In this document: piece by piece, positions 1 through 8,161 of the stretch
Layout: each line of letters opens with the position of its first letter
Numbering within the stretch: the stretch's first letter is position 1
NCBI GenBank assembly: GCA_949480205.1
Contig: CASXXK010000003.1
Location: 1-60,049, forward strand
Length of the DNA: 60,049 nt
Reading direction: 5' to 3'
Source of the DNA: an uncultured Candidatus Saccharibacteria bacterium
Lineage (GTDB): Bacteria > Patescibacteriota > Saccharimonadia > Saccharimonadales > Saccharimonadaceae
Translations under genes and position numbers: made by a program
Notes under the pieces: model-generated
Database searches by the model: none
Seen by the model: only the letters and a program-made list of their open reading frames with translations
What the model was told of the DNA's origin: nothing

Positions 1-57
1 CCAAACAACCGTTACTACGGTTTCCCCCTCCGCTGCCTTAGTACTGTATTAGACATG
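1..57 (+). repeat. Cassette A: 3' part of FISUMP-like silent cassette
   Basis: The 3' end of a repeat cassette enters the window from the left. The reading frame gives NNRYYGFPLRCLSTVLDM and then runs EEYG to a stop at 70-72. The 3' core (TTTCCCCCTCCGCTGCC, then TTAGTACTGTATTAGACATG) is shared almost base for base with eleven other copies in this window. The 5' part lies outside the window. Similarity stops right after GACATG at 57. Confidence 0.85.
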
Positions 58-70
58 GAGGAGTACGGGT

Positions 71-107
71 AAGCAGGAGATAAGAAGTACCTTCTTATCT
101 CCTGCTT
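71..107. terminator. Perfect 17-bp hairpin
   Basis: AAGCAGGAGATAAGAAG (71-87), loop TAC, and the exact complement at 91-107. There is no T-run on either side. It sits 14 bp beyond the 3' core of cassette A, so it is either a strong hairpin acting as a two-way terminator or a structural part of the cassette locus. Confidence 0.5.
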
Positions 108-120
108 CGAGTCGACGCTA

Positions 121-145
121 TGTCACATAACGCAGTTATGTGACA
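121..145. other. Second perfect hairpin next to cassette A
   Basis: TGTCACATAA (121-130), loop CGCAG, TTATGTGACA (136-145): a perfect 10-bp inverted repeat 13 bp after the previous hairpin. It could be an operator or a cruciform-forming element. No gene starts directly beside it. Confidence 0.45.
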
Positions 146-195
146 GGTAGAGATTTAGAAAACAAAATAACACCATTTCTGGTGCATTCTGCTAA

Positions 196-217
196 TGGTG
201 TCCGCGACCGGACTTGT
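196..217 (-). repeat. Partial copy of tRNA-Leu 3' end
   Basis: The 22 bases at 196-217 repeat the first 22 bases (3' end on the minus strand) of the tRNA-Leu gene at 275-296 with three differences. They cover CCA, the discriminator base, the acceptor 3' strand and part of the T-arm. The interval 218-274 holds a CCGGC-TGA-GCCGG hairpin but no complete tRNA. It may be an integration-site remnant or a decayed tandem tRNA; the offset of 79 nt is about one tRNA length. Confidence 0.6.
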
Positions 218-274
218 AGCCTTGGCGCCGGCTCAGCCGGTTCCAGCAATGCTACTTCGCCCCTGTTAGGGCCG

Positions 275-359
275 TGGTGCCCGCGACTGGACTTGAACCA
301 GCACGCCTTGCGGCATATGCTCCTAAGGCATACGTGTATACCAATTTCACCACACGGGC
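275..359 (-). tRNA. tRNA-Leu (anticodon TAG)
   Basis: Read on the minus strand, the acceptor GCCCGTG pairs with CGCGGGC, followed by A and an encoded CCA (275-277). The anticodon loop is CTTAGGA with TAG, the T-arm is GGTTCAAGTCC, and the long variable arm expected of a class II tRNA gives a length of 85 nt. It lies downstream of tsaC, whose product helps modify ANN-decoding tRNAs. Confidence 0.93.
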
Positions 360-386
360 ATAAATCTATTATAACACGAAATTTCG

Positions 387-983
387 TTATTGAGCAACTT
401 CCAATACCTGCTCTAGCGAGATTGGCCCCGATCGCAAGACCTTTAGCTCTTCAGTAGTACAATCAATAATTGTACTACTCATGCCAAAAGTTGGTTCACC
501 TTCCAAAATTCCATCAATTAGCGGGCAGGCTTTTTCAACCTCGTCCAAACTCTTGCAGGTTGGTTCGCCACCCTGGTTGGCGCTAGTCATAAAAAGCGGG
601 CTACCAGTCCGGCGAATCAACTCCGCAATCTCTGGAGATGACGCTAAACGAACCGCCACCGAAGTTTTGCCATTATTAGCGTATGAAGGCAAATCTGGAC
701 GCGCAGGCAAGACCAGCGTAATCGGGCCAGGCATAAAACGACGAACTAGCCGTTTAGCACGCTGATCTAATTCGGCAATGCGCGCAATCTGTATTTCGTC
801 CGAGCACATGATCGGAAACGGCTTTGAGGAAAGCCGTTTCTTGACACTTATGAGACGCCTGTGCGCAACTTCGGAATTGATGCGCGCACAGAGGCCGTAA
901 ACCGTATCCGTAGGCACCGCAATCACTCCGTCTTGACGCAAAATCTGTGCCAAGTCAGCCAGATTAGTTGAGCGCTCAACCAT
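387..983 (-). CDS. tsaC: L-threonylcarbamoyladenylate synthase (TsaC/Sua5 family)
   Basis: Makes threonylcarbamoyl-AMP from threonine, bicarbonate and ATP, the first step of t6A formation at position 37 of ANN-decoding tRNAs, in the cytoplasm. The 198 residues match a single YrdC domain: VIAVPTDTVYGLC near the N terminus, the basic KKRLSSKPF motif, GPITLVLPA, and SVAVRLASSPEI. At this length it is the short TsaC form without the Sua5 C-terminal domain. ATG follows an AAAGGT ribosome-binding site, 1 nt after the rsmD stop, so it is the last gene of a three-gene operon. The tRNA-Leu gene follows 28 nt downstream. Confidence 0.95.
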   Translation of the reverse strand: MVERSTNLADLAQILRQDGVIAVPTDTVYGLCARINSEVAHRRLISVKKRLSSKPFPIMCSDEIQIARIAELDQRAKRLVRRFMPGPITLVLPARPDLPSYANNGKTSVAVRLASSPEIAELIRRTGSPLFMTSANQGGEPTCKSLDEVEKACPLIDGILEGEPTFGMSSTIIDCTTEELKVLRSGPISLEQVLEVAQ

Positions 984-984
984 T

Positions 985-1623
985 TTAGTTTACCTTTCGG
1001 TATAATGCGATTCCAGCAGCCGCATATTTGCGCGCCGTCAGCAACTCCAGATTGTTAAATTCTGGCGCGCCTTGCGCAAACGGGTACGATAACGCCAGGA
1101 TACCGTCTTTATGCAATAATTTGGGCAATTCCGCTAGTTCTGCAGCGTCAAAGCCGTCATATGGCGGGTCGGCCAAAATTACGTCAAAAACACCCACTGC
1201 GGCCGGATTTTGAGCAAAATCTCTTGCGGAAGTAGTAAAAATATTGTAAAAAACAGTGTTTTTCGCTTTAGAATCAACCACTGCGGTGTCACCGCCTATT
1301 GGGAGTAAAGTCGCTGAAATCGCCTCTAAATGACCTTTTTCGGCAATTGTGGTGAGATTTTGGCGGATAATTTTGGAGATTTGGGCGGATTTTTCGACAA
1401 AAAATACTTGCCTGGCACCACGGCTTAGAGCCTCAATTCCCAGGGCGCCTGAACCGGCATAAATGTCCAACACCACGGCACCTTCCAGATAGGACTGGAG
1501 CATATTAAACAGAGCGATTTTTTCGCGAGACCCCATCGGATGCGTAAAAGACGAATGGGGCGATTGTAGCGGTATACCCTTAAAACGTCCCGAAAGCACG
1601 CTAAAATCACTTCTTGCGGGCAC
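985..1623 (-). CDS. rsmD: 16S rRNA (guanine966-N2)-methyltransferase RsmD
   Basis: Methylates G966 of 16S rRNA during small-subunit maturation, using S-adenosylmethionine. Visible motifs are VLSGRFKG (the usual RsmD N terminus), VLDIYAGSGALGIEALSRGA (SAM site) and the catalytic LADPPYDGF. An ATG at 1677 would add 18 poorly matching residues. The GTG at 1623 lies 6 nt after AAAGGAG and puts the SGRFKG motif near the N terminus as in the family, so I choose it (212 aa). It overlaps the upstream gene by 17 nt, which suggests translational coupling, and is followed 1 nt later by tsaC. Confidence 0.92.
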   Translation of the reverse strand: MPARSDFSVLSGRFKGIPLQSPHSSFTHPMGSREKIALFNMLQSYLEGAVVLDIYAGSGALGIEALSRGARQVFFVEKSAQISKIIRQNLTTIAEKGHLEAISATLLPIGGDTAVVDSKAKNTVFYNIFTTSARDFAQNPAAVGVFDVILADPPYDGFDAAELAELPKLLHKDGILALSYPFAQGAPEFNNLELLTARKYAAAGIALYRKVN

Positions 1624-2479
1624 TTTGGTCTCCTTTTGTAGCCTTTTTGGCTGTTTTCTTAGGCTTATGCAGACCATAAGCTTCTTCGGCTGCCGAATAC
1701 CAGATTAAGGCTTCAGCACGAACCATCTCAGGCAAAACCAGCTTCTTAGTCTCTAAGGCCAGTTCGGTAGTCCAGCCATCTTTGCGGAAATTGTCATAAA
1801 TCTTAGCTGGTTGGATGCGATTAATCGCCTCAAACAACGTTTTCTTGGCATCTACATATTGGAATTCAGCCTTGCCTACTTCGGGCATAATCTTACGTTG
1901 TGGTAGGGTGGCAGCAATTATTACCACTCCGTACTCGTATGCCATATGTTTGGAGAAATAGCCACCAGCACCCCAATACAGCCAGTTATTGCGTGCGGTT
2001 TCGATAGCATTGCGCCCATGCATAATACCCTTGATGGGCTCGCCAAAAATCTTCACAAATTCTTTGTTCGACATCAGCTCTTCTTTGGCTTCAGAAAGCG
2101 GGAAGTGGTGTGCTGGGGTCAGGGCGTCGGTCACCTTGTGTGCTAGCCAGGCTGCCTCAAATGCCGCCCGGACTTCGTTGTGGTTCTTGAGAGCTTGCAC
2201 CAAATTGTAATGATGATCCATGATTTGCTGTACTAATGCGGTGCCGTTTTCGCCGTCAAACATGTGTGACGGATCGTCGTCATCGGGGCTCTTACGCTTG
2301 AGACCATCCGGACCAAGCGCTCCTGAGAAATGTCGAATTTCTTTGATGTTCGGAAAATAACGCCCGCGCGGCAAATGCTTGGCAAGGAGCTTACGTGCGG
2401 CTTGGTCGAGCTGTTGATGGGTGCCTACAAGTTTTCCAGTGAGCTTGGAATTCTTGGCTAAAGTAGTAGTAGAATACAT
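1607..2479 (-). CDS. Zinc-dependent phospholipase C / P1-nuclease-like protein
   Basis: A 290-residue protein with no signal peptide. The segment WLAHKVTDALTPAHHF resembles the His-rich metal-binding motif of the phospholipase C/P1 nuclease fold (H-x3-D-x5-HH), and MDHHYN before it could add ligands. The C terminus is a lysine-rich tail (KPKKTAKKATKGD), possibly for nucleic-acid or membrane binding. The start follows AGAGGT and a TATAAT box. It leads the operon with rsmD and tsaC. Substrate unknown; the family assignment rests on one motif. Confidence 0.6.
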   Translation of the reverse strand: MYSTTTLAKNSKLTGKLVGTHQQLDQAARKLLAKHLPRGRYFPNIKEIRHFSGALGPDGLKRKSPDDDDPSHMFDGENGTALVQQIMDHHYNLVQALKNHNEVRAAFEAAWLAHKVTDALTPAHHFPLSEAKEELMSNKEFVKIFGEPIKGIMHGRNAIETARNNWLYWGAGGYFSKHMAYEYGVVIIAATLPQRKIMPEVGKAEFQYVDAKKTLFEAINRIQPAKIYDNFRKDGWTTELALETKKLVLPEMVRAEALIWYSAAEEAYGLHKPKKTAKKATKGDQSARKK

Positions 2480-2551
2480 AATTAACCTCTATATTATACC
2501 CCAAAATGACGGTTTTGACACTATCCATCTGGGTTTTGTTATAATAAGCTT

Positions 2552-3514
2552 ATGCAGCGCGAAGAATTTACAATCAAAAGTCAACACGATAATCTGGAAC
2601 TGGGCGTTAGTCTAAGAATCCCAGCCGGCAAACCACGGGGGATTTTGCAGCTAGTGCACGGCATGGCGGAGCACCGTGAACGTTACCATGATTTTATGGA
2701 TTATTGCGCTAAGCAGGGATTTGTAGTAATCATTCACGACCATCGTGGACACGGTGCGAGCGTCAAATCCGCCGAAGATTATGGCTATTTTTATCAAAAT
2801 GGCGTACAGGGAATTATTGATGACGTGCATCAAGTGACGGAATATGTTAAGCATCGATTTCCAGGGTTGCCACTGACGCTGCTTGGACATAGTATGGGTT
2901 CACTAGTAGTGCGCTGCTATATGCAGCAGTATGATGCGGATGTGGATGGACTGATAGTCTGCGGCTCGCCCAGTAAGCGTATTAGTGCGGGCACCGGTAA
3001 GTTGATTGCTAAATTCTTGCAAATCTTTCATGGTGATAAATATCGCAGTAAATTCGTCAACCAACTAGCGTTCGGCGGGTATAACCAGAAATCTGCCAAG
3101 TTAGCGCGTCAAAACGGCCAGCATGTAGACATGAATGGGCATTATCCAACGCCAAACTCTTGGATTGTAAGTGACCCAGCAGTAGTGGCAGCTTACGATG
3201 CTGACCCGCGCGATGGCTTCACCTTCACTTTGAATGGCTTTGAGACACTGTTTGGTTTGGTGCAACGGGCGTATAGTAAGCAGGGTTGGAAAATGGCGAA
3301 CCCTGAGGCGCCGATTTTCTTTATTTCCGGTGCTGACGATCCGTGCTTGATTAGCCATAAAGATTTCGCCAAGGCGGTGAATTTTATGCGCCAACGAGGG
3401 TATCAGCATGTTACGAGCAAGCTTTATCCTGGCATGCGGCACGAAATCCTCAACGAAGTCGGTAAAGCAGAAGTTTGGCGCGATGTGGTGGTGCATTTGC
3501 AAAGCGTGCTATAA
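2552..3514 (+). CDS. Alpha/beta hydrolase, monoacylglycerol-lipase-like
   Basis: A serine hydrolase of the Hydrolase_4 (lysophospholipase/monoacylglycerol lipase) type, 320 residues, without a signal peptide. Key parts are LVHGMAEHRERY (oxyanion region), HDHRGHGAS, the nucleophile elbow GHSMGS with Ser114, the acid-bearing SGADDPC, and the terminal His in GMRHEIL. Its likely role is processing host-derived lipids, which is inferred. TATAAT at 2540-2545 ends 6 nt before the ATG and no ribosome-binding site is visible, so the mRNA is probably leaderless; TTGACA lies at 2515-2520. Confidence 0.9.
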   Translation: MQREEFTIKSQHDNLELGVSLRIPAGKPRGILQLVHGMAEHRERYHDFMDYCAKQGFVVIIHDHRGHGASVKSAEDYGYFYQNGVQGIIDDVHQVTEYVKHRFPGLPLTLLGHSMGSLVVRCYMQQYDADVDGLIVCGSPSKRISAGTGKLIAKFLQIFHGDKYRSKFVNQLAFGGYNQKSAKLARQNGQHVDMNGHYPTPNSWIVSDPAVVAAYDADPRDGFTFTLNGFETLFGLVQRAYSKQGWKMANPEAPIFFISGADDPCLISHKDFAKAVNFMRQRGYQHVTSKLYPGMRHEILNEVGKAEVWRDVVVHLQSVL

Positions 3515-3533
3515 TATAATTATTATCAATTAA

Positions 3534-3625
3534 TAGAGTAGGATCAAAATAGTTAAGACTTGCGGGACGGGAAGTTGTTCGCAAGGCAAGGGTAACCGCT
3601 GATTTTGGTTCGCATTCCGCTATGA
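3534..3625 (+). promoter_or_regulatory. Candidate tetrahydrofolate (THF) riboswitch
   Basis: The leader of the ECF S gene carries the ordered landmarks of the class I THF aptamer: GAGTAG at the 5' side, ATCAAAAT pairing with ATTTTGGT (P2), GTTAAG, a CTTGCG/CGCAAG stem (P3) enclosing GGACGGGAAG, then GCAAGGGTAACCGCTGA and GCATTCCGCT at the 3' side. CCGCTAT (3617-3623) can also pair with ATAGCGG (3652-3658) next to the AAGGAG ribosome-binding site, a plausible translation switch. It fits a folate transporter operon. I matched it by eye, not by covariance model. Confidence 0.75.
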
Positions 3626-3670
3626 TGAGAGTGCTTTTGCCAACCTCGTAAATAGCGGGGAAGGAGTTTT

Positions 3671-4249
3671 ATGTCAAACCACCACCCCGCGTCCCGGACC
3701 ATGCCACGGGCGCGCAAGGTAATTTTAACCGCAATTTTGATTGCACTCACGATTGTGCTACAGCGCTTGTTGGCGTTCCGGACGCCAATTATCCAAATTA
3801 ACTTCATGTTTGTGCCGATAATGTTGGCCGGGATGTTGCTGGGCTGGCCAGGAGCGACTTTTGTCGCAACGGTAGCGGACTTGATCGGCGCGATATTGTT
3901 CCCATCGGGTAGCTTTTTCTTTGGTTACACACTGACGGCAATCTTGACCGGGTTTACGGCGGGAATTTGTTTGTATCGCCCCGACGGTGTCAAGCTTGAC
4001 CGTAATTTTGTAATTCGGCTGGTACTTTGCATCTTGATTATTACGGGCGTCTTAAACGGTGGGCTAAATACAATTTGGGTCTTGATGATGACAGGCGACG
4101 CAAGTAATATTATTGTGCCGGTGCGAATCGTGAAGCAATTAGTGATGGCGCCGATTATGCTGTTGACGATGTTGGCGCTGATGAAAATCTTTGCTCCGCG
4201 CCTGAATCGCCTGCTGGGAGTTGAGCGTGATCAGACTCAAACAGTTTAG
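3671..4249 (+). CDS. folT: ECF transporter substrate-binding (S) component, folate family
   Basis: Integral membrane S component of an energy-coupling-factor vitamin importer, 192 residues with about six hydrophobic segments after a short basic N terminus. GLNTIWVLMMTG followed by an Arg-containing helix resembles FolT proteins, and the THF-type riboswitch upstream supports folate as substrate. ATG follows AAGGAG by 5 nt. Its stop overlaps the A-component start, so S, A and T are made together. Folate specificity is inferred from family pattern and riboswitch; another vitamin is possible. Confidence 0.8.
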   Translation: MSNHHPASRTMPRARKVILTAILIALTIVLQRLLAFRTPIIQINFMFVPIMLAGMLLGWPGATFVATVADLIGAILFPSGSFFFGYTLTAILTGFTAGICLYRPDGVKLDRNFVIRLVLCILIITGVLNGGLNTIWVLMMTGDASNIIVPVRIVKQLVMAPIMLLTMLALMKIFAPRLNRLLGVERDQTQTV

Positions 4250-5045
4250 CTGTGGCTACCCCAACAGCCCAGTTTTAGCGCAAACGGATTTGACAATTGC
4301 TGCAGGCAAAATTACCGTCGTAATCGGACGAAATGGTAGTGGTAAATCTACCCTAGCACAAGTTCTCGCCGGGCTAAAACTCGATTTTTCCGGAGAAGTT
4401 TGGTTGGATGAGTTGCACCTGAAGCGTTCTACGCCGATGCGCGAATTGCGCCAAAAAGTTGGCCTAGTACTGCAGAATCCCGATCACCAAATTTTGTTCG
4501 GTAGAGTGCAGGACGAAATCAGCTTTGCGCTGCAAAATCTTGCACTACCAGAGATTACCGATTTACCTAAGGATAAACGCGCACGGCAATCAGCTATTCA
4601 AGCTAAACGCCAAGAGATAGTGCTTGAAGTGTTGACGCAAGTAGGCTTGGCGGACAAAATTAATGCTAATCCACGCGAGCTCTCGGGCGGGCAAAAACAA
4701 CGTCTAGCTTTGGCTAGCGCGCTAGCTTTGCACCCGGAATATCTCATCTTAGATGAGGTGGCCTCCATGCTGGACTTGCCTAGTCGGCGTAGTGTATATC
4801 GGATTATAGAAAAACTCAAGCAACAGGGAATTGGCGTTGTGATGATGACTAATTTGCTGGATGAGATTCTACTAGCGGATACGGTGTTGATCTTGGATAA
4901 TGGCAAGGTTACTATCGTAACCCCAGCGGAGATTATTCGCAACCTGGACATATTAACCCAGCATGGCTTGGAGGCGCCACTTTTGCTGCAGGTGGCGAAA
5001 AAAATCAATGTAGAGAGCCTACGCGACTTACAGGATAAACTATGA
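4227..5045 (+). CDS. ecfA: ECF transporter ATPase (A) component
   Basis: Energises the importer by ATP hydrolysis at the inner membrane face. Motifs are GRNGSGKST (Walker A), LVLQNPDHQ (Q-loop), LSGGQKQRLALA (signature) and YLILDEVASMLD (Walker B/D-loop). The switch region reads VVMMTNLLDEI, so the usual His is Asn. GTG at 4227 lies 6 nt after GGGAG and is preferred over TTG at 4221. It overlaps folT by 23 nt. Only one ATPase gene is present, so the complex would carry two copies of it or borrow another. Confidence 0.9.
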   Translation: MIRLKQFSCGYPNSPVLAQTDLTIAAGKITVVIGRNGSGKSTLAQVLAGLKLDFSGEVWLDELHLKRSTPMRELRQKVGLVLQNPDHQILFGRVQDEISFALQNLALPEITDLPKDKRARQSAIQAKRQEIVLEVLTQVGLADKINANPRELSGGQKQRLALASALALHPEYLILDEVASMLDLPSRRSVYRIIEKLKQQGIGVVMMTNLLDEILLADTVLILDNGKVTIVTPAEIIRNLDILTQHGLEAPLLLQVAKKINVESLRDLQDKL

Positions 5046-5611
5046 AAGCTGCGCTGCTAATCTTGGGATTTATCATATATAATATATGGTTATTCTGGGT
5101 GGAGGATTATTGGGTTTTGGCCGGTCTACTGGTTATCGATTTGCTCTACTTATTCTGTCGGCGACGCAATTGGCGAGCGCAAGGGCACTTTTTGCTAAAA
5201 AATTGTGGCTTTGTGACGTTCGTGGTTCTGTGTAATCTGCTGATTTCTGATTGGCAACAGGCGCTATTGCTAGGAGCTAGGCTAGGACTGGCGATTGAGG
5301 CAACTTATATTATTTCGCAAATCTTAAGTATGCAGGAATTTGCGCAGGGAATAGCAGGCTTGTGTGCTCCGTTGAGACTTTTTAAAGTTGATACTGACGA
5401 ATTGGCTTTGAGTGTGGCTGTAGCGCTGACTTTTGTTCCGCTACTGACCCGAGAAGCTAAGCAGTTACAAAATAATCTCAAACTCAAGGGTTGTACTTGG
5501 AAAACACTATGCCGACAGCCGCAGGTCTACGTGATTGGAATTGTGACACAGCTTCTGGACTACGCCGAAGCCGCAGAGCAGGCTCTGCGGCTAAAAGGCT
5601 ATAACCAATAG
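5042..5611 (+). CDS. ecfT: ECF transporter transmembrane (T) component
   Basis: Membrane scaffold that couples the ATPase to the S component. The 189-residue protein has several hydrophobic helices and ends with two short motifs, LKLKGCTW and LRLKGYNQ, at the places where EcfT proteins carry their paired Ala-Arg-Gly-type coupling motifs. It is shorter than typical EcfT (about 250-270 residues). The start ATG overlaps the ecfA stop as ATGA. It completes a minimal S-A-T operon. Confidence 0.85.
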   Translation: MKAALLILGFIIYNIWLFWVEDYWVLAGLLVIDLLYLFCRRRNWRAQGHFLLKNCGFVTFVVLCNLLISDWQQALLLGARLGLAIEATYIISQILSMQEFAQGIAGLCAPLRLFKVDTDELALSVAVALTFVPLLTREAKQLQNNLKLKGCTWKTLCRQPQVYVIGIVTQLLDYAEAAEQALRLKGYNQ

Positions 5612-5614
5612 CAA

Positions 5615-8155
5615 TTAGTATCTTGGCGCCAGTTCACGCGTATAACTTTCGGTATAACTAGAATCGTAACGTCCGGCCTGAGCGTAAGCCCAGAGGTAAG
5701 TATCGGCGCGTAGGTTGAAGACTTCGCCAGCGGCTTGCCGTGTGGAAGCGGTGCCAAAGGTGCCAGTGCGCGTTATCAGAGGATCAGCACCGAAGGAGCG
5801 AGTAAGAACTAAGTTATTTGCTAGCACTGGTCCGTTAAATACGAGCTGTTTATTGCAAGTGTCACGAAGACGGCTAATGGCGTCAGCTTCAGTGAGACCA
5901 GATTGGAATTCGCTACAAGTATTGATTTTGCCGTCCACTATTAGCCAGGCATCAATCCGAGTAACATCGCTAGCAATTTCTAGATCACCGTGTACGAAAA
6001 TCACAACTTGTGGAACATGATAAATGCTGTTGTATGGTCCAGGCGCGGTGGTGATGTTGCCAGTGATTTTGAGATTGCCATCATAGCGCAAAATCCTTGT
6101 GTCCGATACATTCGACATTGCTCCGAGCTCGCTACCCCCAGGGCGCATGGCTTGGTTCTCGAGGAAAGTGGTGAGACGAGTGCGGTAAGTAGAATTATTG
6201 AATATTCCCGAACTACCCAACTTACCATTGTTTGAAATCGTAAGCGTAGAGTTGTCGAGCGTGAGTGGATTGCTCTTGGGCGCAGCCAAGTTCTTGGAGC
6301 CAATCGCGAAGCTGGAGCCAGAACCAAAGTAAGTCACATTGCGTCCAATAGCTGCCAGGTGCTCTACCCAGGCACCGTAGAGGGTCTTGAAACCTCCAGC
6401 GCTAGACTCGGTTCCCATTATGGGGCTGTCGAAACGCGGCGAAGACGAAGTAGTAATACCGCCAGCAGTCATCATATTGCTATTCCAGATTGCCACGGTT
6501 GGTTTTTTGGCGATGGTACGGCAACTCGCATCTTGAATACGCCAATAAGATTTATCAAAATTCCATCCATCACCACCACTGCTAGAAGAGTACCACCAAT
6601 ATTCGTAACGATAACCGAACGAATTACAATACTTGTAGCCCACTTGGTCTGGTACTACGATGTTGGCGGATTCATTATACGAATGGCTCTGACCACTGTC
6701 ACCGAAACTGCCACTACGACCATTAAGAATATTGCAGTAGTCATGATTGCTATACCACTGACAGACGTTAAGCGACTGATTGCCTTGTAAGTTTCCTCTA
6801 GTCCCAGTATATAAGCTTGAAGAATTTAACACATTAACATTGACTCGGTAGACCACAGCCTGCCACTCGCGTAGGCGACGAGTGTCAACACTGCCGCCAT
6901 TTACGTTCCAACTAATGTCAGCAGTTTCACCGGCAAACATTACATTACTACTGGTAGAGCCAGTGCCGCCAGTACCGTCACCAGTATCTGGACCATCAGG
7001 ACGAAAAACGGTAGCACAGACACTAGACTGTCCGTTCCCAGAGCCAGTAGGATTATTATAGATATAATAATCTGGGGTTGCGCCAGCCTTCAATGTGCTA
7101 GTACCAGTAATATAAGCACTGGCAGGATAATGAGCTGTTTTTGTATATGTGATATATTTTGGATCATATGCAACAGTTTGACACACGGTCTTTGTCTGAC
7201 CAGGGTCTAATGTTACCGTTACGGTAGGTGACAATACCTCACTACTAGTGGAAGCGCCGTCGGCAGCTGTAAGCTTGGTATCCGTATGGATACTGTTACC
7301 GCGACTACCGGAACTATTAGATTGGTAAACATTCCATGTCGTATCAGTATCATCAACAACGTCACTAGCGCCAAAAGTAGTCTCGTTTGTGTACCCTACC
7401 GTGTGAGTAAATTTAATCCTTACGGACGGCAAATCGGTACTAAACTTGATATCTGCTGTGCCGTCCTCTGTGGAAGTTGCTACGATGCCAGACGGCACGT
7501 CAGCGCCAGCGACGGCTTCTACCTTTGACTTAGACCAGAAATGACCGTTGGACGTGCTCGGCGTCGGAGTTGGAGGGACGGGGCAATCTGGATCGCCTGG
7601 AGGACAATCCCAAGATGAGTCATAGCAGAACGCCCCCGTTTCTAGCCATGAAGTCTTTGTAACGCCATAACTCTCGGCTACCAAAAAAGCTGCGTTTGCC
7701 GTACTCCAAGAAACGGCATTTCGATCTTCTCGCAAGATTGTATTTGGTGATTGCGCTAAAGCTACATCTAGCAACCCGTCATAAACATAGCTAGTGCCAC
7801 CTTTATAATTGAACACAAGATTCGACTCGCTGCCTTCTAGAGATGTTCGTAGATAGGATAGACGATAATATCCATCTATGCCAGGACACTCCAAAGATGA
7901 TGCCCCCGGACCAGTTATATTCACGTGCGAAGTCGATGGATCCTTGCTCTCATAAAACCATGCCACGCCCAAGCGTGAACATAAGTGATATTTGCCATCA
8001 TTTAAGAATCCTATAATATTGGTACAGCTTCCAGCTGCTCCAGGTGCTGTCGAATCACCAACAGCTGCCGAAACGGGATACCAATTAACTAATGCAGCAA
8101 CAAAAGTCACCACGGGTAATAAGAAGAGATAACCCTTTATATTTTTATGCGCCAT
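5615..8155 (-). CDS. Large exported protein, possible surface/adhesin protein
   Basis: Unrecognised 846-residue secreted protein. A lysine-containing N terminus and a hydrophobic stretch (YLFLLPVVTFVAALV) end near VSA, a signal peptide. The mature part is Ser/Thr/Gly/Asn/Tyr-rich, with an acidic proline linker around residue 190 (CPPGDPDCPVPPTPTP) and many cysteines. The C-terminal 200 residues (GDLEIASDVTRIDAWLIVDG, FNGPVLANNLVLTR) look like beta-rich export-associated domains and end FNLRADTYLWAYAQ. It starts 6 nt after the upstream gene, which encodes a membrane-anchored helper. Confidence 0.7.
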   Translation of the reverse strand: MAHKNIKGYLFLLPVVTFVAALVNWYPVSAAVGDSTAPGAAGSCTNIIGFLNDGKYHLCSRLGVAWFYESKDPSTSHVNITGPGASSLECPGIDGYYRLSYLRTSLEGSESNLVFNYKGGTSYVYDGLLDVALAQSPNTILREDRNAVSWSTANAAFLVAESYGVTKTSWLETGAFCYDSSWDCPPGDPDCPVPPTPTPSTSNGHFWSKSKVEAVAGADVPSGIVATSTEDGTADIKFSTDLPSVRIKFTHTVGYTNETTFGASDVVDDTDTTWNVYQSNSSGSRGNSIHTDTKLTAADGASTSSEVLSPTVTVTLDPGQTKTVCQTVAYDPKYITYTKTAHYPASAYITGTSTLKAGATPDYYIYNNPTGSGNGQSSVCATVFRPDGPDTGDGTGGTGSTSSNVMFAGETADISWNVNGGSVDTRRLREWQAVVYRVNVNVLNSSSLYTGTRGNLQGNQSLNVCQWYSNHDYCNILNGRSGSFGDSGQSHSYNESANIVVPDQVGYKYCNSFGYRYEYWWYSSSSGGDGWNFDKSYWRIQDASCRTIAKKPTVAIWNSNMMTAGGITTSSSPRFDSPIMGTESSAGGFKTLYGAWVEHLAAIGRNVTYFGSGSSFAIGSKNLAAPKSNPLTLDNSTLTISNNGKLGSSGIFNNSTYRTRLTTFLENQAMRPGGSELGAMSNVSDTRILRYDGNLKITGNITTAPGPYNSIYHVPQVVIFVHGDLEIASDVTRIDAWLIVDGKINTCSEFQSGLTEADAISRLRDTCNKQLVFNGPVLANNLVLTRSFGADPLITRTGTFGTASTRQAAGEVFNLRADTYLWAYAQAGRYDSSYTESYTRELAPRY

Positions 8156-8161
8156 TGCCGT

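Noticed and set aside
218-274. A second intact tRNA next to tRNA-Leu
   Set aside because: The 3' end is tRNA-like, but the T-loop lacks GTTCRA and no 5' acceptor strand or anticodon arm can be paired with it.
140-457. 105-aa ORF on the plus strand
   Set aside because: It runs antisense through the tRNA-Leu gene and into tsaC; no ribosome-binding site or conserved pattern.
5615-8155. The 846-aa exported protein as the expression locus for the cassettes
   Set aside because: It contains neither the VRSG 5' core nor the FPLRCLSTVLDM 3' core at DNA or protein level.
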